This document shows, in pieces, positions 23,346 to 56,022 of a stretch of 64,000 nucleotides of DNA. Numbering within the stretch: the first letter of the stretch is position 1; the number at the start of each line of letters is the position of its first letter. Under the pieces are notes generated by a model. It ran no database searches. It was given only the letters and a program-made list of their open reading frames with translations, and was not told the DNA's origin. Origin of the DNA: Angiostrongylus vasorum (Eukaryota; Nematoda; Chromadorea; Rhabditida; Metastrongylidae); assembly GCA_018806985.1 (NCBI GenBank), contig JADANN010000256.1, forward strand, positions 1,091,501 to 1,155,500, written 5' to 3'. Position numbers and translations under genes: made by a program.

Positions 23346-23727
23346 CTAACTGATATGTCCGGCGTAGTGTCGTTAGACCGTAGTTATGGAATCTTCTTCG
23401 CTACCGAACTGTGACTTGTAGCTGACGTCAATCCTCGAGTCGGGTCTATAATTTTGCTAAGTTGTCCAACTATGGTGCTTCCAAGGTTATTTTTTTTCAC
23501 CAAAGAAAGGCAAAAAAAGTTAACTATAGACCTATGGGTGCAATATTCTTCATGGTCCGTGTGCTATTGTTATGCTAAGAGGGTACAGATGGAGTTTACT
23601 AGTATGTGCTTTAGCTGCTCGCTAAATAACGAAACTACAAATTATAGGTGAAGTAAAATGTGAAAAAACTCCAAATATTTGCTTCTATTTTATTTTAAAC
23701 CACTACGTATTTGTTTTTCTTATCAAA

Positions 23728-24002
23728 GAGCACGTCTTGCTTAGTGGTCGGAGGCGCCTTACGAAATGCTCGTGGAATTGATCCTCGCGCCCACAGCCCA
23801 TCAGGCTTCCATCCTTCCGTGGTCGGCAGATTGGTACCAGACTTGTCTGGGCGGATAGCAGCACTGGCTGGATACATCGATAGGCCACCGCGAGTAATTG
23901 TTAAGGCCAGATATGCATTCAACTACCTCCAAAAGATGCTTAGTAAAGTCGAATGCATAGCGCATCCCCTAATTGGTTGATCAACGCCGAGAGCTATTTT
24001 TT
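23728..24002 (+). mobile_element. tRNA-derived SINE-A, eroded head
   Basis: GTCGGAGGCGCC, the core GGTACCAGACTTGTCTGG and the CAACTACCTCCAAAAGATGC block are clear. The A box is degraded and the tail is gone. Confidence 0.75.
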
Positions 24003-24835
24003 AAAGTGTTTATTTAGCCATCTATAACTGTGCATGTAAATATACGTACATATGTAGGGTATGCAGCTCTGTCAGTCGTAGTCCCGCTAGTCAATAAGCA
24101 AAAAACGGATGCAAATAAACTCCACTTCTTCCTGTTCTTCGTCAGAGCTGTTCAGTGAGTACTGCTCACTCAGAAGACATCTTAACTCGCCCAGCGGACC
24201 CATTTAGCGTGAAACAGCGAAAAAAACAAACAATAAGATAAGTAATTTGAAATGCGCATTTAGAAGAATCATTTCCTTAATAGTTCCATGTGCAGCGCTC
24301 ATATACATTTGTATAGGTTCCATTACAAATGAGCTAAATCAAGTGCTTTCCAAGTAACCTGTTTTTTAATTCGCCAGAAAAAATACTACTCAACATGCAG
24401 AGTTTGTTCGAAGTAATATTGAAGTGCAGCTTCACCACCTGTCCTACAGTATAAACTCAAGTCGGCTGCAGTATTTCGTTGTATTCAATTCCGTGTAAGA
24501 CAATGGTGTTACTTCAAAGAATTCCCTATTAATAAGCAGATTTTTCGAGTCTACTTGATATATCAGAGAAAAAATGAGCCACAGTCATGTTTTTGCAGTA
24601 TGAATTATTGGTGTTTCTCATTTTTTACATGCGCTAAACAAAGGTCAACTATAAAAGATTAATGGGTATGACGGGTTGAATTTGGCTGTCATTTTATTGA
24701 AATCAGCTTTTACTCAGACAAACAAGTCAACAAATGGAAATTAAATTTTTTTTGGTTCGTTTATTTCAAACGCTTTTTTTGTATAGCCTGTTTTTCCTTT
24801 TCTGCATTCTTCGGTACGATTTATGAGGAGCTGAC
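24003..24835. other. No recognised feature
   Basis: AT-rich, short frames only, between a SINE-A copy and the orphan minus exon at 24836-25028. Confidence 0.4.
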
Positions 24836-25028
24836 TTATCGGTTATTTTTTCTCAGTTCGTTGGGACTTATTCTCATTCCAAGAATCCAGTTCCGACGAT
24901 GGTATAATTCAAAACTTTCTGGACCACACATCTTCTGAGTTTCAGGAATGACTTGAGCACCGAGCATTTTCTCAGCGACTTGTTGTTGATGTGATTGGAA
25001 AAGTAGCAGCCGATAGTCGAAAGGCTTG
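24836..25028 (-). CDS. Unidentified last exon, 63 codons plus stop
   Basis: After an acceptor ATGCACAG it reads KPFDYRLLLFQSHQQQVAEK, MLGAQVIPETQKMCGPESFE and LYHRRNWILGMRISPNELRK and ends in TAA. It looks like a conserved protein C-terminus. No partner exon was identified upstream (right of 25030). Confidence 0.42.
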
Positions 25029-25099
25029 CTGTGCATATAGTATTGGGTAAAGTTTCATATCCCTCCCTATCCCTTGCCTCCACAATTTTGGTTGTGTGG

Positions 25100-26580
25100 T
25101 GCGAGTGAAGCATTGTCATGAAGCTGTATTGCTCCCCGTCTCATTGAGTAATGTCTATTTCGTTTCAGAAGTGTTTCGTTGCACAGTTTCTGCTATACTT
25201 ATCCCATTCTTTGATTGTACTTCTTTGTTGTAGTGGTTTCTGCAGAAGTAGTCAAAGTTTATGGTCGTCTAACGATCCGAATGAATAGCCAAACAGCTTG
25301 GAACGAAATCAAGACTTATCATACCTAGATATCCCATGAGCTTGGCTAATTATGCTTAATTCGGAAACTGTTAAACCTACATAAAATATGTATGCACATA
25401 TAATACAGTAGTAAGCAATTTAGCAGGATCAAAACAGTGACCTTCGTTGCACCAATGGAAGAAGGTGATGAGTTAAGACCAGCTAAGATTAATAGAGTTG
25501 GTGGTAAACAAGAGAGAAGTAAGCTAAAGAGCTTGAACAGGAGAGCACGAGTGACTTCAGAATCATATGGATTGTGTCTTTCTTACACAGCGTCTGCAAG
25601 AGCCGAAATTACTGCAAGGGCTGTTACGTCTTTCTCAAGAAGTGTTTTTAAGTGTGTCAGATGTTAAGCCCAAAGAGACAATAGAGCAGCTCTCAACATT
25701 CGTTTTTACAACTACGCAGGTGTTAACATTCAAAGACATTACATAGTGATTTCCAACCAGCTGTTAAGCAACTAAATGAGCCTTTAGATGCAAAAACATT
25801 CTACAAGTGTGTTACATAATACATTCACAACACTGGGATTTGAGAAGTCACTGGGAAAAGCTATGGAGGAAGACAACCGAACAGTCGTTACTTTCTTTTC
25901 CCGATGACATTTTTGCCCTAAGAAGTGACTAAACGCTTTAGTTTTTCCAAAACGGAATCAAAAGTTGCTTGTTTTGTGAAAAATCCATTTGTCGTCCTAT
26001 GAACGCGGACATCAAGGGAATCGCCATCGAATACACATTTGATCTATAGAGTAACTCGAGGGATTCTATCGGAATAAAGTCAGCACTTTCTGTTGTCCAA
26101 AAAAAAGTCTGGCACTAATTTTCCAACTTCGACGAATAGCCAGTTGATTTAATCTGAAGCGGTCGTTTGAAGACAACTGCGGATACAGTACGTCATCTCT
26201 AACCAAAGCACAGTGTACGTTCACCCTGGATGCCCTACCACTCGGTTTATTTTGTAAACTTTAAGATTCATATCCTTGGCTCAATTCATGGGTTTCAGTA
26301 ATCATTTCTTCTTTTCGCATTGACATTTCTTACATTCTCTTATTTCCTATTCCTCATTTCAATCCTTTCGCATTTCTACTGGCAAATTTGCCACAGCTTC
26401 AACTCTTAAAATGATTTGGAACATCAAACAATTTGCAAATGTCTAACCGTACATCATCCTATTTCACTTATTTTTTCGCATGGACCCGGGCTCTCATCGA
26501 AAATTTTTTCACGTTATGGTACTCACATTTTGTCTGAAAAAACAGATAATTAACACGATCTGCATATTACTGAATTGTTA
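25100..26580. other. No confident feature
   Basis: A plus frame at 25437-25667 is Lys/Arg/Glu-rich (VAPMEEGDELRPAKINRVGG), but no splice sites or family support it. The rest shows scattered stops in all frames. Confidence 0.35.
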
Positions 26581-26590
26581 ACAGTGTGAG

Positions 26591-26693
26591 TGTCAAGTCA
26601 TTGTGGAACTTCGTAGTCTATTCCACGAAATGTTTGGTGAAGCAGACTGGAATTCCATGAGAACCATTCAGGCTTTGCAAAGGCGCCATCAGG
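26591..26693 (+). CDS. Candidate orphan exon
   Basis: Between GTTAACAG and CATCAG|GTGAAG it reads CECQVIVELRSLFHEMFGEA then DWNSMRTIQALQRRH. A second candidate at 27001-27118 (SIDESYEREPETLHPPLSKS) follows a CTTCCAG acceptor. Together they may be part of an unnamed gene. Confidence 0.3.
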
Positions 26694-27739
26694 TGAAGTA
26701 TCAGCCAGTGTATAATGATCACTAAATAACGTAAGGTTGCCCCCCGATGAGGATTTCGTAAACTAAGAATGTATTATTTCTAACTGTTGATAACAGCTGA
26801 AGTAGAACTTCCACTCTTTCTGTTTAAAATATCGGATAATTTCAATGTAATGATACTTGTTGGAATTTCATTGTTATCTGCGCTATTTTTAGTTCCTAGG
26901 AATTTTTACGCTGTTTCTCAAGCTGACTTATTTCTACTTTGTAAGCACGCTGTGACGATCATCATTTCTATTCAGCTGTCCCATATCATTTTTCTTCCAG
27001 TCGATCGATGAGTCATACGAACGGGAGCCAGAAACTCTTCATCCGCCCTTGTCGAAATCTAGACTTGTCAAGCCGTTTCCGTCAGCTCGAGAGACAACTC
27101 CATATTTTTTCTTCAGAGGTTTTCTTCAAGAACCATGACAAACTTTTGTAATCATTACTTCTTGACATAAGTCGGAGCATCAGCTTTGGTCTCTCACTTG
27201 TGTCATGTGTGGTGCACCCTGGATCATCGGCCCGTTAGGGCTTTTGATAATCTTTATCAAACTTTCATTCTTCATACGCATCGTCCAGGTTTTCGAGGGG
27301 TACGTTGAGTCGGAAAGAGTGAGAGACTCAAAAAATTGGATATCGATCCCGTGTTTTTTTGAGATTTTGTTTTCGATATTGCTGTAACTTTGCCACACCA
27401 CTTCCTTATTTTTTTTAAGTCTATTTGCTCGTTATGCAAAATCCCGACCCAGACAAACATGTCTAGAGTAGTCGAATATAGTCATTTAGTTGAGTGTGCA
27501 TGGGCCATCAGGAACAAATTTATTTCTCAAGAACACGCTTTCATTTGCGTTCAATTAAAGGCCGACCTTTCTAGGCGAACTATCAAAATCGGTTGGCATT
27601 CGTTCTGCTCCGACAAAACGTGATTTTATAAGAATGACGTTATAAAAAAAGAAGACAATGCAGCCAACGACCATTGACTCTCAGTCCCACGTTTTCTCAT
27701 TCCAGTTTTCGCATGACGTTCTTAAGGATGGCTCTGAAT

Positions 27740-28060
27740 GATATTAGCGAGGTAGCATCGTATTTTTATGCTCTCTGTTTGCGTCAACGATAACATTGTT
27801 GTAGAATATTGTAGAATATTGAAATTCTGGTTGTGACGTTGCTGGACAGCTCATCAAGAACCTTCGTGCATTGATATGAGTCTTGCTGCTTGTCCGACCC
27901 TCCATGATCGCTTCTACCTGAACACAGTCGGAAGCCTTTTTAAGTCGATGAAGGTGAGTTAAAATGGTTTTTTGTATTGTTAGCAAAACAAGTGTCGCTG
28001 TGTGTGCATATGATCCAGCGTTGTGAACATTTTGGGAAATCTTTCCTTTTTGCACGGAAA
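27740..28060 (-). mobile_element. Degenerate RTE reverse transcriptase fragment
   Basis: The minus frame 28055-27744 contains an eroded KKASDCVQVEAIMEG box (KKAFDSVETEA in live relatives), then RRFLMSCPATSQPEFQYSTIFYNNVIVD, matching the RTE segment between the palm boxes. Stops and shifts are frequent. Confidence 0.55.
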
Positions 28061-28789
28061 TCCTTCGTATAATTTGTCAGTCATATTAAGTACTTAAGAG
28101 ATGAACTTGTACAAAACAGTGAACGAACAGCAGATTGGACGATACTTCTTATATGGTTGCTTTTCAAAATTCAGTTTTAATGTGTGGTAGCTACTTTTCA
28201 AAATAGGTGCCGCATGAAAATGCGAATTAGTGTGTTGGTGAAGACTCTGGGATATAGAAAAAAATCAAATTTCTTGTGGTTTTAGGATTTCTTCTCTTGA
28301 ACGTTGTGGCTTACAATCGGCTAAGCACAACCAACTAACTGTGATGATACCTGCCTCCTTATGGCAGTTACTACTGGTTTCTTGCAGGCTAAACATTGAG
28401 AGTATAGCTCCTGGAGTTATCAGTTACCATAAACCGGCTTAGTCATCATGGCTGATTCAGACAAGCTCTCACTGCTCTGGTTCCGTTCTATTACGCAATC
28501 ATGGTGCATTACTTCGTAACTTCTCTAATTCCATATAAAATCACTCGATTTCGTTTTTGAGATATCTTGACATCATGTCAAAAAAAATTAGGACTTTCAA
28601 AACCAATGTGGGACCACATCTTTCCAGCCATGAGCGTCCGATTTGACCGTTTACAGTTTAGGTTTATAAAAGTCGGCGTTCATAAGAAATTACGTGTTTA
28701 CGAAAACATTAATGTCTCTAAGTTTTCCGCAGTTCCATGTGTACGGTATATTTCATTTACGGTGTCGTAAAGAACAAAGCTTTCGGCTT

Positions 28790-29050
28790 TGTTCGATCGC
28801 CAAGGAGGCGCCATGAATTCCACATCGCCAAGCGTCATTAGAGGTGATTAAATGCATATGTTGCTTATAAAGTTACTTGAAGTGGCCTCTCGATACATCA
28901 AGTCAGTAAGCTATCCTTCCGGACATGTCTAGTGCTAATTTATCGACAGAATGATTGGAATTTTGATGAACTCGGGCGCGTGATCGAACAAAAGACCGAT
29001 CAGGTGTGTATTGTAGGATCTCTCTAATCACTGCTGTGCCCGCTCTCCCT
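28790..29050 (-). mobile_element. Degenerate SINE-A
   Basis: GAGGTGATTAAATGCATAT, a drifted core (ATCCTTCCGGACATGTCTAG) and CGGGCGCGTGATCGA in the right order mark an old copy. Confidence 0.6.
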
Positions 29051-29754
29051 AGTATCGCAAACAGTGTTTGATGGTGGTATTATGTCGTACTTAGTCACAC
29101 TAGTTTGCACGACTAGACCTTTAATGGAGAATTGCATATCTAGCGCGCGTGCGTTGCTGCTCTTGATCGGAGCTCCACTATTCCTGTTCTAGATCTAGCC
29201 AACCTGGAATGTTCATGATGTCTCAACAGCGTCTCCTGTGTCGTTAACCCAACACCATTCTTTTTAAAGGTTCAATTTAATGTTTTCAGCGAGAAATGAG
29301 CAGCATTTTACTGTTCTCTTCCATGATACTACGTACAGCTAGATTACAGAGCTTTCAGGGTGGAGATAGATCGTACTTTTTTGACAACGATTGAAATCAT
29401 TTGCTATTCATTCGCATTTAGTTTTCTGGACGAGTTGACTGGCACGGTAGAGTCGGTGTATATGTTGGACATTAACGCACGCTTATACGAAAATATGTAC
29501 ACACATTCGGAACAAATTTTTCAATCTGGAATGGCAAATAGTGGAAGCTGGCCTCCTCGATTCACCTGCGTCTCAGAGCAAGAACAAGGTCGACCTTGGT
29601 CTGCCCCTCATCTGTGGCGTTCAGACGCCACTTGTAACTCTCGAACCGACTAATGATCCCCGTACTGGGAGATATTTAAGGACTTTACATTTCTTGACGA
29701 AATATTTTTTGTGCAGTTTTTATACGTTGGAAAAAAGTATCTTCTCAGGATCGA

Positions 29755-30215
29755 CTTTCTATTAACCTCAGCACTGGATTATAAATTCGTCGTTTTCTCT
29801 CTCAGCAATCGCGAGATTGTTGAACAGCATACGTTACACACATACAACACAACTGTAGCTGACGTTTCGGCAGGGTCGCCTTCTTTAGAGCCTAGAACGG
29901 TGCACCAATACGCAACTTACTAGGTCAAACGCTTCAACAGCAAACAAAAAAGATGAGAATCTAAATGGCAGTCACAAGGTCAACAGCTTCTCGAAAAAAA
30001 CCCACCGTTTTCACGTGCCTTCCACTGAGGAAGAGCCACTGGTCAGAGTCGCATATGGTTGACGGCTGCACCTCCCCAAATCAACGATCGATGAGAAGGT
30101 ACGGGGCCAGATCATGTGTGATCTCGGGGCATTCCTCCCTGGTGTTCATTGTAGGGTTTTTGGCATCCTGTGCTAGAGTAGTAACTTTTATATAAAAAAT
30201 CGTCTCCGCTATGCT
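29755..30215 (-). mobile_element. Penelope-like 3' end, minus arm of an inverted pair
   Basis: Contains the reverse complement of the GIY-YIG tail (the VTTLAQ-like codons lie near 30165-30190) and then the terminal repeat, including the GCTGACGTTTCGGCA motif at 29858-29892. It mirrors 30268-30772. Confidence 0.7.
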
Positions 30216-30267
30216 TTCGTATTCTATGCGTCCCTAGTGGGGTAATTTGTCTTGCTTTTCGTTTGCC

Positions 30268-30772
30268 ATCTAGGTGTTCTTTTTTGACGAATTTGAGATT
30301 TTTATAGAAAATGAACTATCCTAGCACAGGATGCCAAAACATCAACGCGCAAGCGTCTTGAGGCTTTTTTGGGCAAATGCCAAAAACCCTACAATAAACA
30401 GCAGGGAGGAATGCCACGAGATCACACTTGATCTCGCCCCGTACCTTCTCATCAATCGTTGATGTGGGGAGGTGCAGTAGTCAATCATATGCGAAGCTGA
30501 TCAGCGGCTCTTGCTCAGTGGAAGGCACGTGAAAACGGTGGGTTTTTTCGAGAAGCTGTTGACCATGTGACTGCCATTTAGATTCTCATCTTTCTGTATG
30601 TGTTATTGAAGCGTTTGACCTAGTAAGTTGCGTATCACTATACCCTTCCAAGCTCTGAAGAAGACGATCCTGCCGAAACGTCAGCTACAGTTGTGTTGTA
30701 TGTGTGTAACATATGCTGTTTAACAACCTCGCGATTGAGAGAAAAAACGACGAAAGTTATCTTTTTTTGGAG
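30268..30772 (+). mobile_element. Penelope-like 3' end, plus arm of an inverted pair
   Basis: Begins with the eroded GIY-YIG C-terminal codons near 30312-30345, continues through the post-ORF region and ends with TGCCGAAACGTCAGC (30670-30685) and the CCTCGCGATTGAG block. Together with 29755-30215 it forms an inverted repeat with arms of about 450-500 bases and a spacer of about 50. Confidence 0.7.
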
Positions 30773-31158
30773 AAATATCGTCACTAAATTGCAGATAACA
30801 CTGTAGCTGGGTTCACTTTCAACTCATTGTGTCTTCATGAGAAAGCCTAGAATAAAAAGTGCCTTTTAGGCTTTAATGTTGTGCGTTCTCATGCTGCTGA
30901 TTCCCATTGCTCTTCCACACTTACCCATTCCATGTGAACACAAGGCGGGGTGCTCCGATCCTCCTGGATACAAGGTCGCATCTAGGATGCTCGCTAGATC
31001 CATCAATTTTTTCGGTCAGGTGGTCTTAGTAACTTCACATTCATAAGCCAGAAGCGTAGTAGTCAAAAACATTGCTATAACATTATTACTCTAAATTTTA
31101 ACCTTTTTTCCTTACTGCCTACTCTTCTTGATGGCAGGGTATATTGCGAAATATAGTC

Positions 31159-31458
31159 TTCAACGAAGCTGAGATATTTGCAAAACTCTGGACCGCAGGT
31201 GTCTATGGTGAACGAACGCGCCATTGTCCTTTCCGAGGGAGTAACGCGTTCACCACCACACCATGTGGGTCCTTCGTTTCGCCTGTCTCTCAGCTATTTC
31301 GATAAAGATCGATAGAACTAGTGGAGAGACAGGCGAAACGAAGGACCCGCATGGTGTGGTGGTGAACGCGTTACTCCCCGGAAAGGACAATAGCGCGTTC
31401 GTTCACCACCATAGGCACCTGCGGTCCAGACTTTTGCAAATATCTCAGCTTCGTTGAA
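31159..31458. repeat. FB1 fold-back repeat element, near-perfect palindrome
   Basis: Starts TTCAACGAAGCTGAGATATT and ends with its exact reverse complement. Arms of about 130 bases match with few differences around a centre near 31308 and a short loop containing GATAAAGATCGATAG. It would form a long hairpin in RNA or single-stranded DNA. Confidence 0.85.
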
Positions 31459-31691
31459 ATTATTATTCTAATTTATTTGTGCCATTCTAAATAGTTTCGT
31501 GGAATTGCTAGTGAAAGGCGCAAGAATTTGCTTTTGGAAGTGGATCTGTGTTGCTTTAGAAATGATTGGTGAGGAAAACGAGGCGAAGACAGAACTTCCA
31601 TTTTTTTGTTCATTAGAAATTCTTTTGAAGAATAATAGAGTAAAGATGACCATGCCTCCATTTTGTGAAAACACTGTTCTCAATGGTTCAG

Positions 31692-52650
<20,959 letters not shown>

Positions 52651-52989
52651 CGAAGACCACGGGATATTAGCCATTGAGCAGAATAATCATCTTACATTAC
52701 CTTGTCCTTATGTAATTGTACGTTTCTTATGTCTTGTAAGCATAAATTTACATTGTTTACCCTCACCACAAATTACCGTATCCAGCAATTGTACTTAATA
52801 TTGCACGGAACAGTGCTATTTTAAACAGATAAATATAGGGCAAAACGAGACCTTGTGAACTGGTTGTAGTATGACGAGCTTGATATATAACGTTATATGC
52901 CTGAAGAATTTATATTATTATATTCTTCTGTTTATATATAGAAGAAGAATTATCCTTTTTCTTCTGCGTACATAACGTGTATGTGTAAT

Positions 52990-53283
52990 ATGTAATGTGT
53001 ATAAAAAGCTCCAAAGCTCTTAGCGTTGATCAATTCCTGAGGGATGCGCCGTGTATTCGAGTTCATAAGGCATCGATCGGAGGTGATTGAATGCATATCT
53101 GGCTTTACAGTGACTCGCCATGGCCTGCCGATGTATCAAGCTAGTGCTGCAACCCATCTAAACAAGTTTGGTACAAATTTGCAGACCCCGGAGAAACGGA
53201 GGGCTTGGTGGACCACGACGCGGTGGTGGATCCCATGTGTGTTGCAGGGCTCCTCCGAACACTGCGCCACACTCGCCTCTATT
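52990..53283 (-). mobile_element. tRNA-derived SINE-A
   Basis: Minus copy lying 340 bases after the M13 stop codon. Head reads TGGCGCAGTGTTCGGAGG; the core is drifted. Confidence 0.8.
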
Positions 53284-53357
53284 GAACGTTGACCTGTCAT
53301 TAGCAGTGTATCTGGACCAGAAGATAGAGTTATCCAGTTTTCAACCCTAATACTTAC

Positions 53358-53745
53358 CCAGTTGTTGAAACATATTCCAGCCCATCTGAAACACCCAGGT
53401 GTTCCTGAATGTCAACGCATCGTCCTTTCCAACAGCGCAAGCCTGATGCAGTATTTCGGCGTTCCTTCCCTTTCCCTTAAATGAGTTGAATGACTCCGTT
53501 ATACAAGCCATCCGCGAACTCCTTATGCAAGAAGAACGAGCATGTGTGGCCTCTCGATTCAGAAGCTCATGGCTTTGCTTAAGGAAGTGCTCAACCTGCT
53601 CAGTCTTTAGGTAGCACTGGAAGTATTCCGCACAAACGAGGGTTAACAATGGGACGGCCACAAGCACCAAGCCTTTCCATGGCTTTCGTGTCCAAGGTGA
53701 AAGTACCAATAATCGTTCTCCAGTCGTTACTCTACTGTTGATATG
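53358..53745 (-). CDS. Unidentified internal exon, 129 codons
   Basis: Acceptor ATCATCAG and donor CTGG|GTAAGT bound an open frame starting HINSRVTTGERLLVLSPW. It has a hydrophobic stretch (GLVLVAVPLLTLVCAEYF) and then a Cys-containing, helical part (KTEQVEHFLKQSHELLN, SSCIRSSRMACITESF, ALTFRNTWVFQMGWNMF). It may be a secreted or membrane protein. It runs opposite to the M13 gene, whose stop is 700 bases away. No family named. Confidence 0.45.
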
Positions 53746-53899
53746 CTGATGATTGGTTTGTCATCTGATCCACACAAGAGGAGATGGATAAATGTTTTGT
53801 GTTATTGGATAAACAGTAAGAGTACCCTAAGTTTACCAAGAAAAAAAACCGAAAGAAAATTGGCTTCCATTTCTGAACTCGTGTAGAATTATCAATGAA

Positions 53900-53900
53900 A

Positions 53901-53938
<38 letters not shown>

Positions 53939-53939
53939 T
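53900..53939. repeat. (TA)n microsatellite
   Basis: Short TA repeat with one G interruption. Confidence 0.85.
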
Positions 53940-54825
53940 GATTAGTCAAACGATGTCAAAGGAAAGTCGGTTTCTAAAATATTTACGTTCTGCGCTAGTT
54001 TGTAATGATAGCAACTGCTACTGGATGGATTATATGGATGAAAACAAATGATTATAGACGGGACACTGAACCGTCCTGTATAAAAGAACAGTGCCGATGA
54101 AGTCACTTCACTCGAGCGGTGATCCTTCCACTGGATTCCATTTGATGCGATCATGAAGACCCGCATCGGAGGAAGAAACAACACTAGGTAACCGGCTCAG
54201 ATTAATTCAGCTCTGTGGAAGGCGAATGTGCCGAAATGTTAGCTAAATAAAGTTCTTTATCCACGTCTTGTTTGCTTATCAGTGAACACGTTGAACACTG
54301 AACATGGAACGAATACACGTTGGTTAGTCATACCGAAGTTAAAGGAACGTAGGTTTTTGAAATACTGTTACTCTGTGTACTAACCTTGCCATCATGAATT
54401 TTGCAATCATAAACATTAATAGGTTTAAAGGCTACCTTTTTGGTTAAATATTTCCAGTTTTTTCTAAAGGTTATTTTACAGCGATTCCACGCTGGTTGAA
54501 ATGGTGGACTCAAAAGCGAGAAAATGGTGTCGTTTCACTTTATGAGATCGAACTCGGCCGTAATGCCGTGAAAGGAACAAATCGAAGCGCCGGATCGCCA
54601 TGTTCAGAATTCCGATAATTCAGATGAGGAGGATAACCGTTGTTATTTCAGATGATATCTGCCGACCACTATTGATTTGTATCGAAAGAAATAGAATATG
54701 ACTTTTGTGAAGTAACATTTTTGCACTGCACTAACAGTAACAGGAAGTAACACTATTGACGGTGAACTAAGACGGTAATTTTCTGACCTTTCAAAACGAA
54801 CTATTTACATAATGAAATTTTATCT

Positions 54826-55080
54826 CTATAAAACTTCAGGAACGTCAGTAATTTCAGTAGGAAAGATTACACGTCCATTACACACGATGAAGCGGTGCAC
54901 AGGAAAAGATTGTAGATAGGTGAACATTTCTAGAAGCTTTTGAACATGAAATTTTTCGGCACAACTGACGATTTTTGTTAGTCGGCTTCTCTGTAGTTCC
55001 AAGGTTATAAATCGTATCGGTCTACTGGATAATTCGTGCACTGTATCCTCAAAGCAAGGTCTGACAATCCATGAATTCAA
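54826..55080 (-). CDS. Protein-like open frame, possible last exon
   Basis: Encodes NSWIVRPCFEDTVHELSS, RFITLELQRSRLTKIVSC and FPVHRFIVCNGRVIFP, then TAG. Composition is protein-like, but I see no AG acceptor at its upstream edge, so it may be a decayed exon. Confidence 0.3.
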   Translation of the reverse strand: MNSWIVRPCFEDTVHELSSRPIRFITLELQRSRLTKIVSCAEKFHVQKLLEMFTYLQSFPVHRFIVCNGRVIFPTEITDVPEVL

Positions 55081-55156
55081 AAAGTAGCATAAAAATTATA
55101 ACAAATTGGGAATTGTATATGATAGCTGACTCTTAGGACAGTACTTAATCAACAAA

Positions 55157-55330
55157 GGCGCGTATAGAGCAGTGCTTAGATGTGCTCTGCTATGGACATG
55201 GTCTTTGCTTCGTTTTAAGTTCTGTCACTATATGGGTTCATGCATTCAATATACGATGTTTAAGTGGAGTCAAATGCTTAGCGCACAAGGGATGAGTCAA
55301 TACAGAATATTTTTGTCCTTTAATCAGAAC
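55157..55330 (+). mobile_element. Degenerate SINE-A with internal deletion
   Basis: GGCGCGTATAGAGCAGTG at the head, a lost core, then the ATGCATTCAATATACGATG and GAGTCAAATGCTTAGCGCA blocks and TTTGTCCTTTA end. Confidence 0.55.
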
Positions 55331-55730
55331 AGAAAATAAGATCGAATAAAACTAAATCAAGATTATCAGCTATCAAAATCTCACTATACTATGGAGAATC
55401 AGTAACAATAAGTGGGTCGGTCGTTAGCAAAGAGTTCTTATGTGAGAGCCCATGCAAGTCCATTCAAATTAATCAGCGATATGGTAGGAGTTACCAAGGT
55501 TATCAACATACCTTAAGCTAACATTGGATACATCTTAAGTTTGAGTTCAGCGAATCCGACTTTTCGAAATAATTCTCATTTTCTATGATGAGTATCGAAA
55601 TACGGTAGGGCATTTAGAGGCTTTTGTTAAAATCATGTCGTTGTTCTTTCTCGGCATGAGTACACATCTCAAAAGGAGTAAAAATGAAGTTTTTGGAAGA
55701 TTCGAAATTATGTTCGCACATGTTTCCTAT

Positions 55731-56022
55731 AAGGGCGCTTGTGGCATAGTGGTCGGAGGCGCCCTGCAACACACGAGTGGAATCGATCCTCGCGCCCATG
55801 ATCCACCAAGCCTTCCATCCGTCCAGGGTCGGAAAATTGGCACCAGACTTGTCTAAGAGATTAGCAGCACTGGCTCTATACATCGGTAGGCCAGAACGAG
55901 TCATTGTGAAGGCCAAATCTGCATTCGATCATCTACAACGGTATTTAATGAAGTCGAATGCACGCTGCATCCTTCAGGGAATTGATCAACGCCAAGAGCT
56001 CTATCCTTTATCCTTCATGTAT
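55731..56022 (+). mobile_element. tRNA-derived SINE-A
   Basis: Complete copy (TGTGGCATAGTGGTCGG head, core, CTATCCTTTATCCTTCA tail). Confidence 0.83.
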
